Assembly: GCF_004524775.2 (NCBI RefSeq)
Contig: NZ_CP119081.1
Coordinates: 1,426,001 to 1,490,000 of the forward strand
Source of the DNA: Helcococcus ovis
Lineage (GTDB): Bacteria > Bacillota > Clostridia > Tissierellales > Peptoniphilaceae
Direction of reading: 5' to 3'
DNA: 64,000 bases
The notes under the pieces are model-generated. The model was given only the letters and a program-made list of their open reading frames with translations, did not search any database and was not told where the DNA came from. The translations under genes and the position numbers were made by a program. Positions 56,994-64,000 of this stretch are shown here, piece after piece; the first letter of the stretch is position 1; each line of letters opens with the position of its first letter.

Positions 56994-58133
56994 TCATATT
57001 TTATACAAATCCCTAAAAAACATATTACCATTATCAATGCCGAAATCAGTAAACTTGATATTAATTCCATCATTTTCTAATATGCCATTTTCAATATTTT
57101 TCTTAAGTACATCTCCGTACTTTACCATAATATCTATATTAAATCTTGTATTCATATCTGATATTTCAAAACCTTTTTGCATTCTGAGTTTTAACATCAT
57201 ATATTCTTTTTCTCTTGTATCTTTATCAAGATTTTCAACTTCCTGAATCGGCTTATCTCCATTATCAATCATTTTAAAATATACATCAAATTTTCTGTGA
57301 TTTGTGTATCTTGTTAAGCCAATATTAGAAGCAGCGCCCACACCTATACCTATATAATCTTGTAAATTCCAATATTTTTTATTATGCGTACTTTCAAATT
57401 TTGAACTTTTTGCAAAACTGGAAATTTCATATTGATTAAATCCATTTAGCTTTAATATATTTACAACCTTATGGTACATATTTCTTTCAATCTCCGGATC
57501 AAATAATTCAATTTTTCCATCGTTGTACCAAATATCAAAATATGTTTTTTCTTTAAGGATTAATGAATAATATGAAACGTGGTCTATATCTAATTTTGAA
57601 ACAATTTCTAAATCTTTTTCCAAAACTTTCATATCCTGTTTAGGATTTGCAAGCATTAAATCTATGCTGATATTTTTACAGCCGAGCTCTCTTAACATTT
57701 TTAACTTTTTAAATACTGTATAGCTATTGTGGATTCTCCCCATAATTTGTAATACATCATTATTGAAAGTTTGTACTCCCATTGAAAATCTATTTACTCC
57801 ATTTTCAAGATAAATTTTAATCTTTTCTTCTGTAACAGATTCGGGATTCATCTCAATGGTAATTTCTGCATTTTCTGTTATTTTAAATGTATTTTTCAAT
57901 TCTTTTAATATTTTATCCATATATGATGCTGCTAAATATGAAGGTGTCCCTCCCCCAATATATACTGTATCTAAAAAAATATTTTGATTTTTATATAATC
58001 TAATTTCATTTAACAAATATTGTACATAAAGATCTATTTTTTCATCTTCATCTGTATATGTTAAAAAATCACAGTAATTACATTTTTTCTGACAAAACGG
58101 AATATGTAAATATAATCCAATTGGATTTGTCAT
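56994..58133 (-). CDS. hemW: HemW-like radical SAM protein (heme chaperone/coproporphyrinogen oxidase-like)
   Basis: 379 residues. The radical SAM cluster motif CxxxCxxC is in HIPFCQKKCNYCDF (residues 9-22). GGGTPS and the HemN_C-type C-terminal region (KEYMMLKLRMQKGFEISD) follow. HemW proteins carry heme rather than oxidise coproporphyrinogen. The Cys following the cluster in true HemN is absent, as expected. AGGAAGGA precedes the ATG. Confidence 0.9.
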   Translation of the reverse strand: MTNPIGLYLHIPFCQKKCNYCDFLTYTDEDEKIDLYVQYLLNEIRLYKNQNIFLDTVYIGGGTPSYLAASYMDKILKELKNTFKITENAEITIEMNPESVTEEKIKIYLENGVNRFSMGVQTFNNDVLQIMGRIHNSYTVFKKLKMLRELGCKNISIDLMLANPKQDMKVLEKDLEIVSKLDIDHVSYYSLILKEKTYFDIWYNDGKIELFDPEIERNMYHKVVNILKLNGFNQYEISSFAKSSKFESTHNKKYWNLQDYIGIGVGAASNIGLTRYTNHRKFDVYFKMIDNGDKPIQEVENLDKDTREKEYMMLKLRMQKGFEISDMNTRFNIDIMVKYGDVLKKNIENGILENDGINIKFTDFGIDNGNMFFRDLYKI

Positions 58134-58145
58134 ATTAATTCCTTC

Positions 58146-59483
58146 CTAAAATGATATTTTGTAAATCAAAGCAATTAAACATAAAATAATTGCTAGCGGT
58201 GTGTATATCCACCTACCTACAAAATACCATAATTTCCCAATTTTCTTTGAACTTCCTTTATTAATCTCTTCTATAATTTCTTCTTTTTTCCATACCCAAA
58301 ACCATGAAAATGCTCCCATTGCTGCACCTATTGGAATTACATAGATTGAAACAAGATCCATCCATGGACCCCATCCACCTAAAATTGCTCCTTTTGTTTC
58401 AGCGATTGGCTCCATAAATACCCCTACTGATAAAACTACAATACACAAAAGTAATAAAACAAGTTTTCTATTTGCACCTTTTATCTTATATGTAATTGAT
58501 TCTGTAACTGCTTCAAGCATGTTTTGCATTGAACTAACCCCACCAAATAAAACTGCTGTGTATAATATAACCGCAAAAATTCTTCCTAGATGTATGTTTT
58601 GCAATACTTTAGGCAATGTATTAAATAATAAACCAGGTCCTGAACTTTGATCTAAATTAAATGCAAATGCAGCCGGTATCATAACTAACGCTGCGACTAA
58701 TGCTGCTAAAGTATCAAATAAAGCTGTATTTTTAGCTCCATTTAAAATATCAACTTCTTCTCCTAGATATGATCCATAAACTATCATTCCTGATCCAGTT
58801 ATTGATAAGGAGAAAAATGCTTGTCCCATTGCCCAAATCCATGTCATGGGATTTATTAGATGTTTCCAGTCAGGTGTAAACATAAATTTGTACCCCTCAA
58901 TTGCATTAGGCATAAAAAATACTCTAATTGCAAGTATTAAAAACAGAATAAAAAATAATGGCATAATTATCTTATTTGTTTTTTCTATACTTCTTACCCC
59001 AAATAATACTGTAATCATTGTAAAAATTACTACAAATATATGATATGGTATTACCGAATAATTTTTAAAAGCAAATGAGGCAAACCATTGTTCCGGATTA
59101 GCAGTCATCAACATTCCACTTAAAGAGTCAACTAAAGCCTTAAATACATAAGAAATAATTACTGAATAACCTATAGCTATAGTCATAGTCCCTATTAAAG
59201 GAATCCAACCAATAATTTTACCAATTTTTTCTTTATTTTTTGTCTTCCAAGCATATTGATATGCTCCTAATGTCCCTGTTTTAGCCCTTCTACCAATAGC
59301 ATATTCAGATGATAGTCCTGTATAACTAAAAATCATTATAAATAACAAATAACATAGTAAAAAAGCTCCTCCACCATTTGCTCCAACTTTGTAAGGGAAA
59401 CCCCATACATTAGCCATACCTACTGCTGAACCGACACAGGCTATAATAAAGCCCCATCTTGATTTAAATTTTAATTTTTCCAT
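58146..59483 (-). CDS. Sodium:neurotransmitter symporter family (NSS) transporter
   Basis: About 445 residues with 11-12 membrane segments. The N-terminal signature WGFIIACVGSAVGMANVWGFPYKVGANGGGAF contains the Na+ and substrate-binding residues of the LeuT fold. Bacterial members import amino acids such as Trp, Tyr, Leu or Ala with sodium. The substrate is unassigned. The open frame extends 26 codons upstream, but ATG 59483 with GGAGGG gives the normal N-terminus. hemW follows 12 bp later. Confidence 0.92.
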   Translation of the reverse strand: MEKLKFKSRWGFIIACVGSAVGMANVWGFPYKVGANGGGAFLLCYLLFIMIFSYTGLSSEYAIGRRAKTGTLGAYQYAWKTKNKEKIGKIIGWIPLIGTMTIAIGYSVIISYVFKALVDSLSGMLMTANPEQWFASFAFKNYSVIPYHIFVVIFTMITVLFGVRSIEKTNKIIMPLFFILFLILAIRVFFMPNAIEGYKFMFTPDWKHLINPMTWIWAMGQAFFSLSITGSGMIVYGSYLGEEVDILNGAKNTALFDTLAALVAALVMIPAAFAFNLDQSSGPGLLFNTLPKVLQNIHLGRIFAVILYTAVLFGGVSSMQNMLEAVTESITYKIKGANRKLVLLLLCIVVLSVGVFMEPIAETKGAILGGWGPWMDLVSIYVIPIGAAMGAFSWFWVWKKEEIIEEINKGSSKKIGKLWYFVGRWIYTPLAIILCLIALIYKISF

Positions 59484-59534
59484 AATACCCTCCGTAATAG
59501 ATTTTATTATACAGTAAATTTTAAAATAAAAAAA

Positions 59535-59559
59535 GGATAGAAATTTAAAATTTCTATCC
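59535..59559 (-). terminator. Terminator of dut
   Basis: GGATAGAAATT and its complement form a hairpin with A and T runs on the two sides. It lies between the end of dut and the start of the NSS gene. The 111 bp between it and dut hold no gene. Confidence 0.75.
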
Positions 59560-59670
59560 AAAAAACTTTTACGAATCTTACAATAAAGGTTCTACAATAA
59601 ATAGTGTTGGTGTATAAAATTAACCTTAGCTACTTATGCACATATGGCTTTTATAAGAAACAAAATTTCA

Positions 59671-60096
59671 TTATCTTCCAGTTGAACCAATCCCACCTTC
59701 ACCACGATGTGTTTCATCAAGCTCATCAACTAACTCAATATCAACTCTTACATAAGGTTGAATTACCATTTGAGCTAGTCTGTCTCCATTGTGAATCACA
59801 TGGTCCTTATCAGAATTATTTACAAAAAAGATTTGAATGTCTCCCCTATAATCACTGTCAATTATCCCTGTTGTGTTTGCTAATGTAATTCTGTGTTTAA
59901 TTCCTGTTGAGGATCTTGGATATATTGCCCCAAAATATCCTTCTGGAATTGCAACCTTTATACCAGTTGGAATTTTTACAACTTCATTCGGTTTTACAGT
60001 GACTGGTTCCTGATTATTGCAATACAAATCAAATCCTGCTGAACCTTCGGTAGCATATTTAGGTTTAAACTTTTCTGTTACCATTTTTAATTTCAT
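59671..60096 (-). CDS. dut: dUTP diphosphatase
   Basis: About 141 residues, normal for trimeric dUTPase. All five motifs are visible: GSAGFDLYC, PRSSTGIK, GIIDSDYRGDI, GDRLAQMVI and the C-terminal RGEGGIGSTGR. It cleaves dUTP to dUMP, keeping uracil out of DNA. ATG 60096 is preferred because AGGAG sits 6 bp before it, while the first ATG is too close to that site. Confidence 0.95.
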   Translation of the reverse strand: MKLKMVTEKFKPKYATEGSAGFDLYCNNQEPVTVKPNEVVKIPTGIKVAIPEGYFGAIYPRSSTGIKHRITLANTTGIIDSDYRGDIQIFFVNNSDKDHVIHNGDRLAQMVIQPYVRVDIELVDELDETHRGEGGIGSTGR

Positions 60097-60119
60097 ATCC
60101 ATCTCCTATATTAAAAAAT

Positions 60120-60636
60120 ATGCGAGCATATTTATAAGCCGTGTTCTGTATTTGATAATCATCTATCTAGATGTATAGTCACCTATACATTCAAGCAATC
60201 TACCTACCGGACCTAGCCAGCTACTAGGTTTGTATCCTATTCTGATCTTGCACCGAATGGGGTTTACATAGCCACATAGTTACCCATATGCTGGTGAGCT
60301 CTTACCTCGCCTTTCCACCCTTACTGAACCCCTAACTTATGTGCTCAAGTTTTGAAATACTTAGGATTCCGCCGTCGAATCTTACTAATCGAAGCTTCCT
60401 TTTCGGTCGCTTCTCTTAGAGATTCTTGGCATGACACCTACTTTATACTTCAACTATTTCATGGTATTTTATACCATGAAATAGTTGAGCGCATAAGTTA
60501 GGGGTTCAGCGGTATATCTCTGTTGCACTATCCTTAGAGTCGCCTCCACCAGACGTTATCTGGCATTCTGCTGTGTGGTGCACGGACTTTCCTCTCGTAA
60601 TAAAAATTACCAGCGATTATCTAACATACTCGCAAT
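60120..60636 (-). ncRNA. rnpB: RNase P RNA, type B
   Basis: On the minus strand the 5' part has GAGGAAAGTCCGTGCACC, the universal P4/CRI block, and the 3' part has ACAGAACACGGCTTATA. The ends pair as P1 (GCGAGTAT/ATGCTCGC), followed by a T run. The layout with extra P10.1/P12-type hairpins fits the Firmicute type B. One internal hairpin is a nearly perfect 17-bp stem (CAACTATTTCATGGTAT), and another long stem pairs 60323-60343 with 60489-60509. RNase P matures tRNA 5' ends. Confidence 0.97.
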
Positions 60637-60668
60637 GAAATCTTATCATAATTACATAAATTAATCAA

Positions 60669-61442
60669 TTAAATGATTTTAGGTAAATATTTCTCATCAT
60701 TATAATACTTGAAAATTTGAACATTTTCAGGTAATTTTTCATTTAATAAAAATGCTTCTGCAAAATCAGCAAACAATCTTTCTGAACCCTCATGTGAAAT
60801 ATCTAAAATCGAACATCCCTTTTCAAGAGTATCCATTGCAACATGATGGGTTACATCTCCTGTAATAAATAAATCCACACCTAAAGAAATTGCTTCATTT
60901 ATAAAATCCATACCTGAACCTGAAATAAATCCTATCCTGCTAATTTCATTATTTGCATTATAAAAATTTACCTTATCTAAACCTAATCCCTCTTTTATAT
61001 TTAAAACTATTTTATCCAAAGAATCATCTACACTAGCAATTGAGCCATATCCATATCCTCCTTCAGTAAGAATTATTTTACCTTCAGATTTATATCCGAT
61101 TTTTTCAAACAAAAATTCATTAAATCCACTAACATCCGAAGCAGTATGTGAAGCATAAATACAAATATCATTCTTTATTGCTTTAATTATCTTTTTGCCC
61201 TTAAAATTATCAAATTGAATATTGTTCACATTCGGGAAAATTATCGGATGATGAGAAACTATTAAATTACAACCATTTTGGATAGCATAATCTAAAGATT
61301 CCTCTGTAATTTCAAGTGTGCATAAAATATTTTTAACTTCATCGTTTTTATTTCCAACTTGAATACCACCATTGTCCCATTTTTCTTGTAAATCTAAAGG
61401 ATGTTTTTTTTCAAACTTTACAATTATTTCTCGAATTTGCAT
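60669..61442 (-). CDS. Nif3-like dinuclear metal-centre protein (YqfO family), short form
   Basis: 257 residues. Metal-binding motifs are NLIVSHHPIIF, CIYASHTASDVSGFNEFL, and GDVTHHVAMD with DISHEGSE near the C-terminus. It lacks the central PII-like insertion of the longer YqfO proteins. The biochemical role is uncertain. Relatives have GTP cyclohydrolase-like or hydrolase assignments. It overlaps trmK by 19 bp, the order commonly seen after rpoD in Firmicutes. Confidence 0.9.
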   Translation of the reverse strand: MQIREIIVKFEKKHPLDLQEKWDNGGIQVGNKNDEVKNILCTLEITEESLDYAIQNGCNLIVSHHPIIFPNVNNIQFDNFKGKKIIKAIKNDICIYASHTASDVSGFNEFLFEKIGYKSEGKIILTEGGYGYGSIASVDDSLDKIVLNIKEGLGLDKVNFYNANNEISRIGFISGSGMDFINEAISLGVDLFITGDVTHHVAMDTLEKGCSILDISHEGSERLFADFAEAFLLNEKLPENVQIFKYYNDEKYLPKII

Positions 61443-62113
61443 AATAATCCTTCCAAAATTTTTATTTCTCCTAAAATTTCTGATTTTCTTTTATTCGTCT
61501 TATCTGTATTTATCTTTTCTATACGAGTATATACATCCTTTAAATCCTGTATTTCTATCTCAATAATTTCTTTTGTAATTTCATCTTTATTTAAAATATT
61601 ACTCTTACCATATTTATAAAATTCTTCCTTAGAATATTTTTCAACTAATTCATTTTTTCTAAATTTAGCCACAATAATATTATAAAAGTAACTTTCTTCC
61701 TTACAGATATTTTCATCAATAATCTCAAAGTTATTATCATGTAGCCATTTTCTTAAATGTGTTTGTGAGTTATTTGGTTGAAGTATAAGTTTTTCTGCAT
61801 TTTTAGCAACTTCAATACCTCTTTCAAGAATTTCAGCTATTAAAAATCCTCCCATTCCCGAAATAATTATTTGATTAACTTCCTGATTTAATGCGTATAT
61901 ACCATCTGTGACAATTGTTTCAATGTTATAATTGTTATTTTCTAATTTATCTCTAAGTTTTTGCAATGAATTTGCTGAAATATCTGTCGCTATAACCTTT
62001 TTAGGATTTTTTTCTTCATAGACTTTTATAGAAGTAATTCCATGATCAGCTCCCACATCTGCAACTATTTTATTTTCATCAATATAACTTACTAATATGT
62101 CTAATCTTTTCAT
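61424..62113 (-). CDS. trmK: tRNA (adenine(22)-N1)-methyltransferase
   Basis: 229 residues. The SAM-binding motif I is VADVGADHGITSIKV (residues 17-31), followed by VIATDISANSLQ, and IISGMGGFLIAEIL as the catalytic region. The C-terminal half is a coiled coil. TrmK methylates A22 of tRNA. It lies between rpoD and nif3, a conserved Firmicute arrangement that supports the identification. Confidence 0.94.
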   Translation of the reverse strand: MKRLDILVSYIDENKIVADVGADHGITSIKVYEEKNPKKVIATDISANSLQKLRDKLENNNYNIETIVTDGIYALNQEVNQIIISGMGGFLIAEILERGIEVAKNAEKLILQPNNSQTHLRKWLHDNNFEIIDENICKEESYFYNIIVAKFRKNELVEKYSKEEFYKYGKSNILNKDEITKEIIEIEIQDLKDVYTRIEKINTDKTNKRKSEILGEIKILEGLLCKFEK

Positions 62114-62150
62114 ATTTTCCCTTTTATATAAATTACAATATACAAAAAAT

Positions 62151-62188
62151 GTACATGTAAATTGTAATTTATTATAATTTACATGTAC
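62151..62188 (-). terminator. Terminator after rpoD
   Basis: GTACATGTAAATT and its near-complement pair around an AT loop. On the minus strand the hairpin is followed by a T run. It lies in the 102-bp gap between rpoD and trmK. Confidence 0.75.
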
Positions 62189-62215
62189 ACCTTAACCTTA
62201 AAGTGAAAAATTATG

Positions 62216-64000
62216 TTAAAAACCTTCTAAAAAGTCTTTAATTTTATCACCCTTCCCCGGACGTTTTAATTTTCTAATTGCTTTTGCTTCTATCTGTCTA
62301 ATGCGTTCTCTTGTAACATCAAATTCCTTACCCACATCTTCCAATGTTTTAGGCACTCCGTCAACAAGACCAAATCTTAATTCAATTACTCTCTTTTCCC
62401 TATCCGAAAGTGTTGAAAGAATTTCTTCTAATTGTTCTTTTAACATTGTTTGATTTGCTGCTTCATCCGGTGCTAAAGCTTTTTCATCTTCAATAAAATC
62501 TCCTAAATGAGAATCATCTTCTTCTCCAATTGGTGCTTCTAATGAAACTGGTTCTTGAGAAATCTTTCTAACTTCTCTAACTTTTTCAACTTCTAATCCC
62601 ATTTCTTTAGCTATCTCTTCATTTGTAGGTGTTCTTCCTAGTTCTTGAACAAGCTGTCTTTGAACTCTAACTAATTTGTTAATTGTTTCCACCATATGAA
62701 CTGGAATTCTAATTGTACGAGCTTGGTCAGCTATAGCTCTTGTAATTGCCTGCCTAATCCACCATGTTGCATATGTTGAGAACTTAAATCCACGTTTATA
62801 ATCAAATTTCTCCACAGCTTTCATCAAACCAAGATTACCTTCTTGAATTAAATCTAAGAAACTCATTCCTCTCCCAACATATCTTTTTGCTATGGAAACT
62901 ACAAGTCTTAAATTTGTTTCCGCAAGTTTTCCCTTTGCATATTTGCCAACTCTATATCTTTTCTTTAAGTATTTAACATCAGCATCATCTAAACCGCTTC
63001 TTTGAATCATTTTTTCATTTAATTTTCCACGTTCATAAATCTCTTTTAATGTATCATATTCATCTACACTTAAAATAAATTTAGATTTATCTTCACATTT
63101 CCCATTGATTCTATTTAATATTTTTTCAAGACCGATATCTAATTTATTGTAATTATCTTCTTCAAAGAACATAACTCCTCTATTATCTTTTTCATGTCTT
63201 TCTCTAACAATTAAATCAGAATATACGTAATATTTTAATATTTCATATTTAGTTTCCATTGAAAGTTTTTCACTTTCAGTTATTAATTCGATATCTAATT
63301 CGTTGAATTCATTAAAGAAATGATATTCTATATCTGTCTTGTCATTTATTTTTTTAGCCAATTTAATAATTGCATTTTTATTTTTATATGTGTATTCACA
63401 TGTTTTTTTGTACGATGATGTCATCTTTCCATCTAATTCCAGATCCGTTCCATCCGGTAAAACCAAGTCAAATATTATAGATTTAATCATCTCAATAGCT
63501 GTGGAAATATCATTCATTTGATCATCTGAAATTATTGTTTTATCAAGTCTCGTAACTACTAAATCATTTAAGTATTTTAATAAATTTAACCCCTCTTTTT
63601 CATGATCCGTTTCATTTTCAATACAGTTAGTAAATCGTCTCATTAAATAAATAAAATTCAATTCATTTATTATTTTTTCATCAATTTTTTTACCTTCTTC
63701 TAAATTACTATTACCAAAAATTATTTTTTTAGCTAAATCAAAATAAGCTTGTTTTTTAGATAGCTCTACTTCCTCATCAATTGTATATGGCAGATTTTCA
63801 ATTGCTTTATAAGCTATCTCTCCTTCTTCCATTTGCCTTGAAAGTGTAATTTCCTCTTTTTTTGACAAAAGATTTAATTTTCCAATTTCTTTAAGATACA
63901 TCTTTACGGGATCATCTACAAAGGCACCTTTAATTTCACTTATATCCTCGTCCTCTTGTGCATCTTCATCATCATAATCCGGTGCTTCATCTTCGATACT
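62216..64000 (-). CDS. rpoD: RNA polymerase sigma factor RpoD (sigma A), 5' end outside window
   Basis: 594 codons are visible and the frame is open to the window edge. Region 1.2 ([20 protein letters not shown]) is followed by a long, poorly conserved acidic segment. Regions 2.1-2.4 ([48 protein letters not shown]), region 3, and region 4.2 ([28 protein letters not shown]) then follow. It directs transcription of housekeeping genes. The visible N-terminus is very acidic ([18 protein letters not shown]). dnaG would be expected just upstream. Confidence 0.97.
   Translation of the reverse strand, partial: SIEDEAPDYDDEDAQEDEDISEIKGAFVDDPVKMYLKEIGKLNLLSKKEEITLSRQMEEGEIAYKAIENLPYTIDEEVELSKKQAYFDLAKKIIFGNSNLEEGKKIDEKIINELNFIYLMRRFTNCIENETDHEKEGLNLLKYLNDLVVTRLDKTIISDDQMNDISTAIEMIKSIIFDLVLPDGTDLELDGKMTSSYKKTCEYTYKNKNAIIKLAKKINDKTDIEYHFFNEFNELDIELITESEKLSMETKYEILKYYVYSDLIVRERHEKDNRGVMFFEEDNYNKLDIGLEKILNRINGKCEDKSKFILSVDEYDTLKEIYERGKLNEKMIQRSGLDDADVKYLKKRYRVGKYAKGKLAETNLRLVVSIAKRYVGRGMSFLDLIQEGNLGLMKAVEKFDYKRGFKFSTYATWWIRQAITRAIADQARTIRIPVHMVETINKLVRVQRQLVQELGRTPTNEEIAKEMGLEVEKVREVRKISQEPVSLEAPIGEEDDSHLGDFIEDEKALAPDEAANQTMLKEQLEEILSTLSDREKRVIELRFGLVDGVPKTLEDVGKEFDVTRERIRQIEAKAIRKLKRPGKGDKIKDFLEGF

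Noticed and set aside
59604-59888. 94-codon plus-strand frame over the dut 3' end
   Set aside because: It lies mostly antisense to dut, which has all five dUTPase motifs, and lacks a start site.

Overview
The window looks like chromosomal DNA of a very AT-rich, Gram-positive anaerobic coccus. The best guess is a Parvimonas/Peptoniphilaceae-type Firmicute, which is an inference from gene content, not a database match. Supporting signs are two T-box leaders, an FMN riboswitch, a type-B RNase P RNA, HprK, a class B sortase, MurT/GatD, a groESL operon with a CIRCE-like site, and the rpoD-trmK-nif3 gene order. Nearly all genes lie on the minus strand. No tRNA, rRNA, prophage or cas gene was seen.

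Layout. 1-2.6 kb: start of a methionine-uptake ABC gene behind a Met T-box, then udk, a pseudouridine synthase and riboflavin importer ribU behind an FMN riboswitch. 2.7-11.3 kb: an envelope island with murJ, four ATP-grasp ligase-like paralogues, and a gatD-murT pair in which gatD has lost both catalytic residues. 11.3-20.6 kb: hprK, uvrC, pepP, an Ile T-box plus brnQ, a CPBP protease, ychF and a HAD phosphatase. 20.7-22.6 kb: a decayed IS1182-like element next to an orphan immunity-like gene and the broken C-terminus of a polymorphic toxin. 22.6-32.4 kb: two M3 peptidases, a 5'-nucleotidase-like protein, an orphan response regulator, groESL, ogg and sortase B. 32.7-40.5 kb: an MFS exporter, a large secreted GH85 endo-beta-N-acetylglucosaminidase ending in an NPxT-type sorting signal, and divergent galT-galK. 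56.9-64 kb: hemW, an NSS symporter, dut, rnpB, nif3, trmK and rpoD, which runs off the window.

The most interesting stretch is 40.5-56.8 kb. A PlcR/Rgg/ComR-like regulator sits tail-to-tail with an unannotated 43-residue pre-peptide. Three copies of the palindrome ATGACAT-NN-ATGTCAT, resembling a ComR box, lie upstream of the peptide gene and of two operons. Each lies 25 bp from a TATA-like -10 box. The two operons encode small secreted proteins followed, behind hairpin attenuators, by large double-domain ABC-2 permeases and an ABC ATPase. This reads as a peptide quorum-sensing system driving an exporter with its secreted products, possibly a bacteriocin-like system.

Inside that locus, a 2,378-bp unit is repeated four times head to tail almost without change. 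The unit holds the last three quarters of one permease plus about 500 bp of non-coding DNA. All four copies carry the same premature TAA, and the junctions show a 4-bp CTAT microhomology, pointing to a recent amplification of an already broken gene.
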